A stretch of DNA of 64,000 nucleotides from Geobacter sp. UBA698 (GTDB lineage Bacteria; Desulfobacterota; Desulfuromonadia; Geobacterales; Pseudopelobacteraceae). The notes beneath the pieces were generated by a model. It saw only the letters and a program-made list of their open reading frames with translations, was not told the DNA's origin and ran no database searches. The stretch covers positions 34,874 through 98,873 of the forward strand of contig DBMM01000108.1 of assembly GCA_002298925.1 (NCBI GenBank). Direction: 5' to 3'. Positions 19,709 through 29,086 of the stretch are shown here, piece after piece. A program made the position numbers and the translations under genes. Numbering within the stretch: the stretch's first letter is position 1; the number at the start of each line of letters is the position of its first letter.

Positions 19709-20365
19709 ATGCGGTTCGCACCCCGCCTTTTAAAACCGGTCCTGTTCTGCGCCCTGGTGGTGCTGTTCGGGACCGGTTTTGCCTATTCAGCCGAACAGGA
19801 TGATTCCGCCCTCTTCGTAGATGCCTTCAACGCCTTCCAGACCAAAGATTACATCCGGACAATTGAACAACTCGATCAGCTCTACCGGCTTTTCCCCGAC
19901 ACCCCCCTGCGAGACGTATCCCTGCTACTGCAGGCCCGGGCGGCCCTCAAATCCGGCAACAGAGAACTGGCGGCCAAAGTGGTCAATCAGTTCCAAGCCG
20001 AATTTAGCGACAGCCCCCTGAAAGCGACCATCGAAGACGAGTTATTGAAACTGGGAATCCATCAGAAAAAAGGCGAAAAGTTACAGCCTGACAAAAAGCT
20101 GCAGTCGGCGGCTCAAAAGGTTCGCTCCGCTCAATTGCAACAGGGACGCGCAGCCGAGCAGGAGAAGATCGGCAGAGAAAAGGCCGTAGCGGATCATTTA
20201 TCCCTGACCACGGCCGGGACAGAGCGCAATGAACACGGGCGTATAGCCGCCGAGGTGGCGGACAGACAGGAACTGCGCCGCCGGATTGAGGACGTCAACG
20301 ATTCACTCAAGCTAAAGGACACCTTCAACTCAAGTCCGTCAACAGTGTCGTGGAAGTTACCTTAG
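19709..20365 (+). CDS. Secreted protein with tetratricopeptide-like repeats
   Basis: A 218-residue protein with a signal peptide (RLLKPVLFCALVVLFGTGFAYS, cleaved near residue 29). The helical repeats at about 35-115 resemble the TPR fold of BamD/CpoB-type envelope proteins (FVDAFNAFQTKDYIRTIEQL, then RLFPDTPLRDVSLLLQARAA). The second half is charged and probably coiled coil. It starts three bases after rpoD and so is likely co-transcribed with it. Function unknown; a periplasmic scaffold is a guess. Confidence 0.75.
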   Translation: MRFAPRLLKPVLFCALVVLFGTGFAYSAEQDDSALFVDAFNAFQTKDYIRTIEQLDQLYRLFPDTPLRDVSLLLQARAALKSGNRELAAKVVNQFQAEFSDSPLKATIEDELLKLGIHQKKGEKLQPDKKLQSAAQKVRSAQLQQGRAAEQEKIGREKAVADHLSLTTAGTERNEHGRIAAEVADRQELRRRIEDVNDSLKLKDTFNSSPSTVSWKLP

Positions 20366-20404
20366 AAAAGTCCTAAAATGATTATCGAGCTATGGCCATG
20401 CGGC

Positions 20405-21526
20405 TCACAACATCACCAGATTATCCCGATGCACAATCACATCCCCATAGCGGTATCCCAGAATTTCCTCAATTTCCCCGCTTCTGTGACCGGCCAGGCG
20501 ACCGATCTCACCGGCCGAATAGTCCGACAAGCCGCGGGCAAACTCCTTGCCGTCCGGACCGCAAACCCTGACGCAGCCCCCGCGATCGAAACGCCCCTCC
20601 ACCCGTAGAACTCCTGACGGCAACAGGCTCTTGCCCTTCTTGAGCAGCACATCACGGGCGCCATCATCAACTAAAATCCTGCCGGCCGGCTTGAGGGTAT
20701 AGGCGATCCAGTGCTTACGGCGGTTAAGGCCCTGGCTGCTGGGCAGAAACAGGGTGCCGACCTCATCACCCCGCATGGCTGCCGCGATGATCCCGTTTTG
20801 TTTACCGGGAACCATGATGGTGGCGACACCATTCCGGCCGGCTTTTCTGGCCGCCGCCACCTTGGTGGCCATGCCGCCGGTACCGACGGTGGAACCGGAA
20901 CCGCCCGCCATCCGCTCTATATCGCGGGTTACGACCTTTACCAGCGGTATCAGTTTGGCAGCGGGGTCTTGGCGCGGGTCGGCGCTGAACAGGCCGTCGA
21001 TATCGGTCAGGATCAGCAGCAGACCCGCCTCGGCCACATTGGTGACCAGGGCGGAGAGATTATCGTTATCGCCGAACTTGATTTCATCCACCACCACCGT
21101 ATCGTTTTCGTTGATGATCGGGATGATGCCGAATCCCAGCAGGGCATCCAGCGTAGCGCGGGCATTCAGAAAGCGCTGCCTGCTGGCCAGATCCTCACTG
21201 GTCAGCAGCACCTGGGCCACCTTGAGGCCGTGGGGCTGCATGGCTTCTTCGTAAGCCCGCATCAGCCTCGTCTGGCCGATGGCCGCCGCGGCCTGTTTGT
21301 GGGGGATGGTTCTGGGCTTTTCGGTCAGCCCCAGCTCACTGCGGCCGGCGGCAATGGCACCGGAGGAAACCAGCACGACCTGCAGGCCCTGTTCGCGCAG
21401 GGCGGCGATGTCGATACAGATCCGACCGATGACCGCCATATCCAGAGCGCTGTTTCCACCGGTCAAAACTCCGCTGCCGATCTTGATTACTACCCGCTTG
21501 ACCGCCTTCAGCAATTGCCGGCGCAT
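20405..21526 (-). CDS. proB: Glutamate 5-kinase with PUA domain
   Basis: First enzyme of proline synthesis, phosphorylating glutamate with ATP; 373 residues from the ATG at 21526 (MRRQLLKAVKRVVIKIGSGVL). The amino-acid kinase domain shows VIKIGSGVLT, VSSGAIAAG, NENDTVVVDEIKFGDND, and GTGGMATKVAAARKA. The C-terminal PUA domain starts near 280 (GRILVDDGARDVLLKKGKSL). The start overlaps the obgE stop by one base (TAATG); a nine-residue upstream extension is unlikely. ProA is not in this window. Confidence 0.96.
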   Translation of the reverse strand: MRRQLLKAVKRVVIKIGSGVLTGGNSALDMAVIGRICIDIAALREQGLQVVLVSSGAIAAGRSELGLTEKPRTIPHKQAAAAIGQTRLMRAYEEAMQPHGLKVAQVLLTSEDLASRQRFLNARATLDALLGFGIIPIINENDTVVVDEIKFGDNDNLSALVTNVAEAGLLLILTDIDGLFSADPRQDPAAKLIPLVKVVTRDIERMAGGSGSTVGTGGMATKVAAARKAGRNGVATIMVPGKQNGIIAAAMRGDEVGTLFLPSSQGLNRRKHWIAYTLKPAGRILVDDGARDVLLKKGKSLLPSGVLRVEGRFDRGGCVRVCGPDGKEFARGLSDYSAGEIGRLAGHRSGEIEEILGYRYGDVIVHRDNLVML

Positions 21527-22542
21527 TACCACTGCTCCTCGGCCCGGCCCCACAGGCGGCGGGCGATCTCGTCCAGCAGCTCAGACGTGCCCTCGCCGGT
21601 GGCCGAGGAAATCGGAAAGACCTTGATGCCCTGGCCTTCAAACCAGGCACGAATCTCGGGAAGTTTTTCCCGGGTCTGGGGCAGGTCGAGCTTGGTTATC
21701 ACCACCACCTGCTCCTTGGCACCCAGTTCAGGGCTGAACAGGTTCAATTCCCGCGTCACCGCAGCATACTCGGCCAGCGGGTCACGATCCGGCATCCAGG
21801 AGATGTCCAACAGATGCAGCAGAATGCCGGAACGCTCCAGATGTTTCAGGAAGCGATGCCCCAGCCCGGCGCCTTCATGGGCGCCTTCGATGATGCCGGG
21901 TATATCGGCCATCACAAAGGAACGGCCGTTTTTATAGGGTACCACCCCCAGAGACGGCTTGATGGTGGTGAAGGGATAATCGGCAATCTTGGGACGGGCG
22001 GCGGATATCTTGCTGATCAGCGACGACTTGCCGGCATTGGGCAGACCCAAAAGGCCCACATCGGCCATCAGTTTCAGCTCCAGCCGCAGCTTGCGCTCCT
22101 CCCCCTCTTCGCCCGGCTGGGCGAATTTGGGCGCCTTGTTGGTGGCAGATGCAAAACGGGCATTACCCTGGCCGCCCCTGCCCCCCTTGAGCAGCGTTAC
22201 CCGCTGGCCGTTCTCGGTCAGATCGGCCAGATCGTCACCGCTTTCGGCATCCTTGATAACCGTCCCCACCGGCACCTTGATCACCAGATCGGCCCCGGAG
22301 GCGCCGTGACGGTCCTTACCCATGCCGTTGTGCCCTTTCTCGGCTTTCTGGTGCGGCCTGTGGCGCAACTCCAACAGGTTCGAAAGCCCGGAGACCGCCT
22401 CGAAGATCACGTCCCCGCCCCTGCCGCCGTCACCGCCGTTGGGCCCACCAAGAGCAATGAACTTCTCGCGCCGGAACGATACACAGCCGGCGCCGCCATG
22501 GCCGGAAGAGGCAAACAGGGTTACTTCATCGATAAACTTCAC
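21526..22542 (-). CDS. obgE: Obg family GTPase
   Basis: Ribosome-associated GTPase for 50S maturation and growth control, 338 residues. The N-terminal glycine-rich Obg fold (SSGHGGAGCVSFRREKF, GGPNGGDGGRGGDVIFE) is followed by the GTPase domain from about 160, with GLPNAGKSSL (P-loop), ADIPGIIEGAHEGAG (switch II) and TKLD. The usual rplU-rpmA partners are not upstream; an RdgC-like gene is. It is coupled to proB. Confidence 0.97.
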   Translation of the reverse strand: MKFIDEVTLFASSGHGGAGCVSFRREKFIALGGPNGGDGGRGGDVIFEAVSGLSNLLELRHRPHQKAEKGHNGMGKDRHGASGADLVIKVPVGTVIKDAESGDDLADLTENGQRVTLLKGGRGGQGNARFASATNKAPKFAQPGEEGEERKLRLELKLMADVGLLGLPNAGKSSLISKISAARPKIADYPFTTIKPSLGVVPYKNGRSFVMADIPGIIEGAHEGAGLGHRFLKHLERSGILLHLLDISWMPDRDPLAEYAAVTRELNLFSPELGAKEQVVVITKLDLPQTREKLPEIRAWFEGQGIKVFPISSATGEGTSELLDEIARRLWGRAEEQW

Positions 22543-22575
22543 GTTGATACCTCATGATTTTCTTGAAAAAACAGA

Positions 22576-23745
22576 TTACTTGCCGTCCAGCCACTGCTGA
22601 ATCGCCACCAGCCGGGCATTCCAGGCCTCACTCAAACGTTCCTGCAGGAAGGTCTTGAACAGACTGTCAAAGAGCTGCACGCCCTGCTCCAACAGATACA
22701 TGCGCTCGTAGAAAGCCGCTTCGCGCTCGCTCATCTCTTCCACGGTGTTGTCCCGCTCGATACGCACCTGGGGACACTTGAACGAAGCGAAACCGAAGGT
22801 TTCACCTTTCAGCGTCAGTTTCCAAAGGTTTTCGTCCTTTTCCATGCAAATAGTGGCGCTGGTGATCTTCTTGCCCCCCTTGATGGCCGAGATCGCCTCC
22901 AGATAGCTGTCCTGGGATCCGGAGACCGACACCTTCTGGATGCCTCCCTCCTCGCCCCCCCCCTGCAGCTGGATACGGTCATCGATCCAGGCCGAGAAAC
23001 GTTCACCGGCGGTGAAATGGCCTGGGCGACAGACATTGAATTCGCCTTCGCCGTTGAGACCGCGCTGCAGCAGCCAGAGCATGAAATCCCACCCCAGCCA
23101 CTGGTTATCGCGGATCAGGGCGAGCACCGCGTCGGAATTGGCCTGATTGGCCGCCTCCAGCTTGTCAAGCAGCTGTCCCTCCAGCAGCATGCGGGCCCGG
23201 GCAAAGGGGTGAATAGCCAACGGGTGCAGACCTTCGAAGCCCTTGCGGAAGATGTCCTCGAAGCGCTCGATAACCTTGCTCCCCAGACTGAACAGGGTCA
23301 ACACGCCGCTCTTTTGATCCCAGACTACATCAACCGTTGAAGGGACCGGCAGACAACGGGACATCAGCCGCAACTGCACCTGTTCCTTGATCTCGGCGCG
23401 CTTGTTTTTGGGTGTTCGCCGCAGGTTGGGATACTGGGCCAGAAAAGCGCCTTCCTCCCGTGCGGTGTGGGATTTCAGTACCGCCGCCGGAATCTTGCGC
23501 TGATCACGGCGCAGGGTGAACACCAGGTAATTGTCGCGCCAGAAGGCAGACAGCGCTTCAAAAGTCGCATCATCGGGACGATCGACCTGGGTCCACCCCT
23601 CCGAGAGCTCATCGCTGGAACTCTCGATGGACTGAAAGGCCCGGCCGGACAGCTTCTGTGAAAACCACTGGAACTCATCGCTCTTGGGCAGGTCACCGCT
23701 GACGGTGAACTGTGTAATACTGACGGTGTTGGCATAAACGCCCAT
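22576..23745 (-). CDS. RdgC-family recombination-associated protein
   Basis: A 389-residue protein that I assign to the RdgC family (nucleoid-associated, DNA-binding ring that modulates RecA in E. coli). Support is the early strand-rich segment followed by the region KIPAAVLKSHTAREEG and KNKRAEIKEQVQLRLMSRCLP, which parallels E. coli RdgC around its KxLPxxVI and lysine-rich helix, then a WDQKSGVL strand and a helix. It is longer than E. coli RdgC (303 residues), with a different C-terminus. It is transcribed towards obgE with a 33-base gap. Alternative: an uncharacterised DNA-associated protein. Confidence 0.7.
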   Translation of the reverse strand: MGVYANTVSITQFTVSGDLPKSDEFQWFSQKLSGRAFQSIESSSDELSEGWTQVDRPDDATFEALSAFWRDNYLVFTLRRDQRKIPAAVLKSHTAREEGAFLAQYPNLRRTPKNKRAEIKEQVQLRLMSRCLPVPSTVDVVWDQKSGVLTLFSLGSKVIERFEDIFRKGFEGLHPLAIHPFARARMLLEGQLLDKLEAANQANSDAVLALIRDNQWLGWDFMLWLLQRGLNGEGEFNVCRPGHFTAGERFSAWIDDRIQLQGGGEEGGIQKVSVSGSQDSYLEAISAIKGGKKITSATICMEKDENLWKLTLKGETFGFASFKCPQVRIERDNTVEEMSEREAAFYERMYLLEQGVQLFDSLFKTFLQERLSEAWNARLVAIQQWLDGK

Positions 23746-24003
23746 AATAATTTATACTTCCTTTCTGTATCAATTCGCATGACACTAAGACAACGGAGAA
23801 GTATGCCACATTTTGCAGATAATCACCAGAATGTATTCGAGATCAAAGGGAATACCACCTGCAGGCAAGTGGAAAGAAACTGCAAGAATTGATACGTTTG
23901 GATGCGGAACAAAAAGCAATTGCTCCGCTGCAGCGGACAAACCGGATCAGGATACACAGCGGCTGAACAGAGCGGGATGAAATGTCTTCTCCAAATTGTC
24001 TTC

Positions 24004-24037
24004 AAAAAAAATCGGGGCGGGTTGTAACCCGCCCCGA
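24004..24037 (-). terminator. Intrinsic terminator after the htrA gene
   Basis: A 12-base perfect stem, TCGGGGCGGGTT at 24012 pairing with AACCCGCCCCGA at 24026, separated by two bases. On the minus strand it is followed by eight T residues. It is a textbook terminator, four bases beyond the stop of the protease gene. Confidence 0.9.
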
Positions 24038-24040
24038 CGA

Positions 24041-25465
24041 TCATTGTTCGATCTGCATGGCAACGTAATGGATGCTGCCGTCAGGACGCTTGAGCAGCAA
24101 ACGCACCACATCACCCTTTTTAAGGCCTGCCAGGACCGCGCTGTATTTTTCGATTGTTTCCGGACGCTGGCCGTTGATTTCAATGATGACGGCACCGGCC
24201 ATGACGCCAACCTCTTCAGCCGGCGACCCCGCTTTCACCTCGGTCACCACCAGCCCCTTGCCTTCTTTGATGCCCAGACGGGTGGCCAGTTCCTTGGTCG
24301 ACTCCTGGACGGTCAGGCCGATCTTATCGTTTGCGCTGCCATCATTGACCGAGGCTGCAGCCACATTCTCACCATCCTTCAGTTTGCCAACCTTGACATA
24401 GACATCCTGCCTGCGGCCATCACGATAGACAACCATCTTGACCCGTTTGTCGATCGGAGTGACCGCCACCAGGCGGGGCAGCTCGTTGCCTTCGCTGATC
24501 GACTTGCCATCGTATTCCAGGATAATGTCGCCCGCCTTGAGACCGGCCTTTTCGGCGGGTGTATCCTTTTCGACACTTGCAATCAGGGCGCCTTTTTCAG
24601 AATCAAGCCCAAAGGATTTGGCCAGGTCGGCGGTTAGAGGCTGAAACCGCACCCCCAGGTAGCCTCTGGTTACCTTGCCACTGTCGCGCAGCTGGGCGAC
24701 TACGGATTTGACGATATTGACCGGAATAGCGAAGCCGATACCGCCACCGCCGCCGGCAATAATGGCCGTGTTGATGCCGATCACCTTGCCGTTGGCGTTG
24801 AAGAGCGGACCTCCCGAGTTGCCGGGATTGATGGAAGCATCAGTCTGGATAAAATCATCGTAGGGTCCGCTGCCGATAACGCGCCCCTTGGCGCTGACAA
24901 TCCCGGCCGTAACGGTATGGGAAAGACCAAAGGGGTTGCCGATGGCCATAACCCATTCCCCTACCTCCAGGGTTTCACTGTCCCCCAGTTCAGCATAGGG
25001 AAAAGTTTTGCCATTGCTGATCTTGATCAGAGCCAGGTCCAGCTTTTCATCCTTGCCCTTGATTTCTCCTTTCAGTTCACGGCCGTCGGAGAGTTTGACC
25101 ATCACCTCGTCGGCATCGTTGATCACATGGTTGTTGGTGACGACAAAACCATCGGCACTGATAACGAATCCGGTACCCAGGCTCTGCTCGCGGCGGGGAC
25201 GTTGCTGGGGCATTTCATCCAGGAAACGGCCGAAAAAATCGTCGAAAAAGTTGTTGAACGGCATCTGCTGCGGCGGCCGCTGGGCGCGCAGTTTGGGCTT
25301 GATGTTCTTGACGGTGCGGATGTTGACTACAGTTGGGGTTAGTTTTTTGGACAGTTCCACAAAGTCGGGACTGACCGACTTGGCATTCGATACGTGCGGG
25401 ACGGCAAGAGCGCAGAGCGCCCCCACGATCACAATACGTACCACAGACATAATTTTCTTTGGCAT
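24041..25465 (-). CDS. htrA: HtrA/DegP-type periplasmic serine protease
   Basis: Do-family protease and chaperone of the periplasm, 474 residues. A signal peptide (about 1-28) is followed by the trypsin-like domain with catalytic His in VVTNNHVIND, Asp in DLALIKI and Ser in NPGNSGGPLFN. Two PDZ domains follow, at about 265-365 and 385-474 (TRGYLGVRFQPLT starts the first). The gene lies 150 bases downstream of an OmpR-type regulator on the same strand, suggesting an envelope-stress circuit, though the cognate kinase is absent here. Confidence 0.95.
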   Translation of the reverse strand: MPKKIMSVVRIVIVGALCALAVPHVSNAKSVSPDFVELSKKLTPTVVNIRTVKNIKPKLRAQRPPQQMPFNNFFDDFFGRFLDEMPQQRPRREQSLGTGFVISADGFVVTNNHVINDADEVMVKLSDGRELKGEIKGKDEKLDLALIKISNGKTFPYAELGDSETLEVGEWVMAIGNPFGLSHTVTAGIVSAKGRVIGSGPYDDFIQTDASINPGNSGGPLFNANGKVIGINTAIIAGGGGGIGFAIPVNIVKSVVAQLRDSGKVTRGYLGVRFQPLTADLAKSFGLDSEKGALIASVEKDTPAEKAGLKAGDIILEYDGKSISEGNELPRLVAVTPIDKRVKMVVYRDGRRQDVYVKVGKLKDGENVAAASVNDGSANDKIGLTVQESTKELATRLGIKEGKGLVVTEVKAGSPAEEVGVMAGAVIIEINGQRPETIEKYSAVLAGLKKGDVVRLLLKRPDGSIHYVAMQIEQ

Positions 25466-25613
25466 GTTTCCTGACCTCCCTGGATGCGGTTTGAATTTAA
25501 ACGAGAGAAGGCGGATCGCACATGTAAGTCACGTCTCCGCCCCTCGACCGTTTTCGAATTCATACCATAACAACCGGACCATCAAAAATCAAGCCCCCCG
25601 ACTGACGGGATGG

Positions 25614-26285
25614 CTACACTTCGCGGAGAATGTAACCCTGGCCGCGCACCGTGTGGATCAGCTTGGTGGGGTAATCTTTGTCCACTTTCTTACGCAGATA
25701 GTTGACATAAACGTCGATGATGTTGGTAAAGCTGTCAAAGGCGTAATCCCAGACGTGCTCGGCGATCATCGCCCGCGAGAGCACCGTATTGGGGTTGCGT
25801 ACCAGATATTCCAGCAGACCGTATTCCTTGGCCGTCAGATCGATTTCCTTGCCGCCGCGCCAGACTTTGTGCGAAACCGGATCCAGCCGCAGGTCGGAGA
25901 AATGAATCTCGGCACCGCGATCCTGCTCGCCCCGGCGCAAAAGCGCCCTGACGCGGGCGGTCAGTTCGGCAAAAGCGAAGGGCTTGGTCAGATAGTCATC
26001 CGAGCCGGCATCCAGACCGGAAACGATGTCCTCGGTCGTCCCTCGGGCGGTCAGCATCAGAACCGGCATCGTCTTTTCGGCTTCACGCAGCTCCCTGACC
26101 AATGTCAGACCATCTTTCTTCGGCAGCATCACGTCCACAATCAGCAGGCTGAAATCGCCGGCCAGGGCCTGCTTGAAACCTTCAGCGCCATCATGGGCCA
26201 CCGAGACCTCATACTGATCTTCCTCGAGTCCGCGCTTGATAAAACTTGCCACTTTTTTCTCGTCTTCTATCACCAGAATCTTCAT
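25614..26285 (-). CDS. OmpR/PhoB-family response regulator, no adjacent kinase
   Basis: A 223-residue response regulator: receiver domain 1-115 with phosphorylation Asp in LLIVDVMLPKKDG, acidic pocket VIEDEKK and conserved Lys in YLTKPFAF, then a winged-helix DNA-binding domain (LTAKEYGLLEYLVRNPNTV, YVNYLRKKVD). It lies between the ppsR-type gene and htrA, all on the minus strand. A histidine kinase usually sits beside such a gene; none does here. The likely but unproven target is the downstream htrA. Confidence 0.95.
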   Translation of the reverse strand: MKILVIEDEKKVASFIKRGLEEDQYEVSVAHDGAEGFKQALAGDFSLLIVDVMLPKKDGLTLVRELREAEKTMPVLMLTARGTTEDIVSGLDAGSDDYLTKPFAFAELTARVRALLRRGEQDRGAEIHFSDLRLDPVSHKVWRGGKEIDLTAKEYGLLEYLVRNPNTVLSRAMIAEHVWDYAFDSFTNIIDVYVNYLRKKVDKDYPTKLIHTVRGQGYILREV

Positions 26286-26318
26286 TTTTTTCTCCTTCCT
26301 TAGTTTTGTCGTCCTGCA

Positions 26319-27128
26319 CTATTTCATGGACAGGAAATCCATACGCCGCATTATCTCAGACGATGCTTCCTCAACCGATTTGTTGGTCACATCAATCACC
26401 ATCCATTCCGGATGCCTGCGGTAGAGCTGTCTGCAGTAAGCCAGCTCGTCCTCGACCAGCTGATAGTCGGCATAGTTGCCGCGGGGGCTCTGGCGCATGT
26501 TGATCAGCCGCGAGGCCCGGATTTCCACCAGCCGCTTGGGGTCGATCAACAAACCGACAATCTTGTGCTGATCGATCTGAAACAGTTCCTCGGGCGGATC
26601 GATCCCCTTGACCAGGGGGACATTGGCCACCTTATACCCCTTGTGGGCCAGATACATGGAGAGCGGCGTCTTGGATGAACGCGACACGCCCACCAGCACC
26701 AGATCAGCCTTATGCAGATAGCGGGTTTCCTGGCCGTCATCATGTTTGACCGTGAAATCCACCGCAGCTATCCGGCGATGGTACTCGGGGTCGATACGGT
26801 ACAACAGTCCCGGTTTTTCCTTGGAAGGAGCCCCCAGGTAGCGGGAAAGGTTGTAGATCAGGCTGGTAAGCAGATCCACCACCATCAGTCCGTGCTCCTC
26901 GGCGATCCGCTCCACGATCTGTGACAGCTGGGGATCCACCAGGGTGTAAACCACCAGACCGGGGTCAAGCACTGCAACCGACATGGCCTGGCGTACATCC
27001 GCCTGGTTGCGAATCTGGCAAAGCCGCTGCACCCGAACGTCCTCATCATAAAACTGCGACAAGGCGGCCTTGATGACCCTTTCCGCGGTCTCACCGGTTG
27101 CATCTGAAATCACATAGATGATTTTCAT
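26319..27128 (-). CDS. Pyruvate, phosphate dikinase / PEP synthase regulatory protein
   Basis: DUF299 bifunctional kinase/pyrophosphorylase, 269 residues, which inactivates PPDK or PEP synthase by ADP-dependent phosphorylation of a threonine and reactivates it by phosphate-dependent removal. The N-terminal IIYVISDATGETAERVIKAAL and the P-loop-like GVSRSSKTPLSMYLA at about 147-161 are diagnostic, and the C-terminal VDVTNKSVEEASSEIM is typical. It lies divergent from prmA. It fits a carbon-fixing or gluconeogenic anaerobe that must switch PEP synthesis on and off. Confidence 0.95.
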   Translation of the reverse strand: MKIIYVISDATGETAERVIKAALSQFYDEDVRVQRLCQIRNQADVRQAMSVAVLDPGLVVYTLVDPQLSQIVERIAEEHGLMVVDLLTSLIYNLSRYLGAPSKEKPGLLYRIDPEYHRRIAAVDFTVKHDDGQETRYLHKADLVLVGVSRSSKTPLSMYLAHKGYKVANVPLVKGIDPPEELFQIDQHKIVGLLIDPKRLVEIRASRLINMRQSPRGNYADYQLVEDELAYCRQLYRRHPEWMVIDVTNKSVEEASSEIMRRMDFLSMK

Positions 27129-27191
27129 TGTTCTGTCTCAGGGTCCTACTTCATTAAGTTACTATTATATTTCTAATTAGAATAAATCATT

Positions 27192-27221
27192 TTGTCAAGG
27201 TTTTTGTTGCCAACATAATGA
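27192..27221 (+). promoter_or_regulatory. Candidate promoter for prmA
   Basis: TTGTCA at 27192 and TAATGA at 27216, 18 bases apart, in the AT-rich divergent gap between the PEP-synthase regulator and prmA. Reasonable match to a vegetative promoter, about 55 bases before prmA. Confidence 0.45.
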
Positions 27222-27275
27222 ATTTATGCCAACCTATTAAAATTATAGGAAATTCATTTCAAGGCGGCAGCAAAC

Positions 27276-28205
27276 ATGAACGATACCTGGCTGGAAATAG
27301 CCTGTGATGTACCCACCGACCTGGCAGATATCCTGGCGGAATATCTGACCGAATTGTCCGGCAGCGGCGTCTGTACCGAAAATCTGAACGTGGATGCCTT
27401 TTCCCTCAGTGAAATCAGTCACTCGCCGATCGTTACGATTAAAGCCTATTTCAAGGCAGATGACGATATCGACGTCCGCATGAAGGAGATCAGCGCTTTT
27501 ATTGAACAACTGGCGGCCGAGCATCCCGGCACCGTCCTGCCGCCGCCCGTCCTGTCCACCGTGCGCAGCGAGGACTGGAGCACCAGCTGGAAAGCCAACT
27601 TCAAGCCCTTGCGGGTCGGGCGGCGTCTGCTGATTGTGCCCTCATGGGAAGAGGCCCGGCCGCACCCGGACGACATAGTGCTGCAGCTGGACCCGGGCAT
27701 GGCTTTCGGAACCGGCGGCCACGAAACGACACGACTCTGCCTGGAACTGCTTGAGAACATCATGGATGAAATGCCGATCCTGCTGACTCCATCGGTACTG
27801 GACCTGGGCACCGGCTCCGGCATCCTGGCCATGGCCGCCATTCGCCTGGGGGCCGGGCGGGTCTGTGCCGTGGATATCGATCCCCAGGCGATCGAAGTGG
27901 CCCTTGAAAATCTGGCGGTCAACAACATGGCAGACCAGGTGGAATGCAGCACAACCCCACTGGAATCACTTGAGGGCAGCTTCGATGTCATTCTGGCCAA
28001 CATCCTGGCCGAAGAGCTGGTACGGCTTGCCCCGCAGCTGATCGAACATCTGGCGCCAGGGGGAAAGCTGGTGCTTTCCGGCATCCTGGCCGAAAAAGAG
28101 CCCTTCGTCCGCAATGGATTCAGCAGTCAGCCGGTTGAGTACCGCGAGACCCGCCGTGAAGGCGAATGGGTGGCGCTGCTCTACCACAAGGTTGACACCC
28201 AGTGA
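27276..28205 (+). CDS. prmA: Ribosomal protein L11 methyltransferase
   Basis: SAM-dependent methyltransferase trimethylating ribosomal protein L11, 309 residues. The N-terminal L11-recognition domain (1-110) precedes the Rossmann methyltransferase domain with the SAM motif LDLGTGSGILAMAA and the post-motif ILANILAEELVRLAP. GMAFGTGGHETTRLCLELL is typical of PrmA. It overlaps rsmE (GTGA), so the two ribosome-modification genes are coupled. Confidence 0.95.
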   Translation: MNDTWLEIACDVPTDLADILAEYLTELSGSGVCTENLNVDAFSLSEISHSPIVTIKAYFKADDDIDVRMKEISAFIEQLAAEHPGTVLPPPVLSTVRSEDWSTSWKANFKPLRVGRRLLIVPSWEEARPHPDDIVLQLDPGMAFGTGGHETTRLCLELLENIMDEMPILLTPSVLDLGTGSGILAMAAIRLGAGRVCAVDIDPQAIEVALENLAVNNMADQVECSTTPLESLEGSFDVILANILAEELVRLAPQLIEHLAPGGKLVLSGILAEKEPFVRNGFSSQPVEYRETRREGEWVALLYHKVDTQ

Positions 28206-28945
28206 GCGCTCGACGCTTCATAATCAACTCCCGCAGCATCCGCGACGGTTACGCCTCCTTTAATGGAGACCTTTTCAATCACATCGTGCGGGTGCTGCGG
28301 CTCGGCACCGGAACCCCCCTGGCACTGGTGGACGAGCAGGGCATCAACTACAATGCTGTCATCGATCAGGTTGACCGGGAGTGGGTTGTCGTTAAAATCA
28401 GCGGCAGTCAGCCGGCACCCGACAGCCCCCCTGCCCCGCGCATCACCATCTGCCAGGCCCTTCCCAAAGGAGACAAGACCGAACTGATCCTGCAGAAATG
28501 CACCGAACTGGGGGCCCATGACTTCTGGCTGTTCGGCGGACAACGCTCGGTTGCCCGCCTGCGCGAAGATCAGCGCCAGGCCAAACTGGAACGCTGGAAC
28601 CGCATCACGGCCGAGGCAGCGCGCCAGTGCGGCCGACACAGCATCCCGGCTGTGTCGTGGTTCCCCACTGCAGTGGAGGTGGCCTCCGCCTGCAGCCATG
28701 AACTGCGCCTGCTGCTCTGGGAGGGGGAGCGCAGGCAGAGTCTGAAAAGCCTGCTGGCTGATCATGGAAGTCCCGCTGCGGCCATCGTGGTGGTCGGTCC
28801 GGAAGGAGGCTTTGACCCACAGGAAGTTGAACTCTTTTCCAGCCGCGGTTTTCTGCCGGTAACCCTGGGTAAGAGAATCCTGCGAACTGAGACCGCTGCG
28901 CTTGCTATTGCGGCCATATTGCAGTATATATGGGATGATTTCTGA
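28202..28945 (+). CDS. rsmE: 16S rRNA m3U1498 methyltransferase
   Basis: RsmE, 247 residues, a SPOUT-class methyltransferase that methylates U1498 of 16S rRNA. An N-terminal PUA-like domain is followed by the knotted domain: QALPKGDKTELILQKCTELG, then the SAM site VVGPEGGFDPQEVELF and LGKRILRTETAALAI. The start is a GTG at 28202 that overlaps the prmA stop. Confidence 0.95.
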   Translation: MSARRFIINSRSIRDGYASFNGDLFNHIVRVLRLGTGTPLALVDEQGINYNAVIDQVDREWVVVKISGSQPAPDSPPAPRITICQALPKGDKTELILQKCTELGAHDFWLFGGQRSVARLREDQRQAKLERWNRITAEAARQCGRHSIPAVSWFPTAVEVASACSHELRLLLWEGERRQSLKSLLADHGSPAAAIVVVGPEGGFDPQEVELFSSRGFLPVTLGKRILRTETAALAIAAILQYIWDDF

Positions 28946-29086
28946 TTACTACCGGTGCGCTTTCAAGAAGACAGACTCGCGACCAGAGATAGTCGTCGCC
29001 GGTGAAGTTTTGACAATGCGGCGAGGATACGACGATACATCCGGCAAACTTGGCGATTGAATGCGGCGAGGTACGAGGAGCGGTTG

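Noticed and set aside
21735..21760. T-loop-like sequence GGTTCAATTCCCGC resembling a tRNA 3' half
   Set aside because: It lies inside obgE in a conserved coding stretch and there is no matching acceptor or anticodon stem.
20711..21937. A 408-codon plus-strand frame opposite proB and obgE
   Set aside because: Both genes beneath are unambiguous; the frame is antisense with low-information composition.
25008..26303. A 431-codon plus-strand frame across the htrA and response regulator genes
   Set aside because: It covers two real genes on the other strand and the gap between them; composition is that of a shadow.
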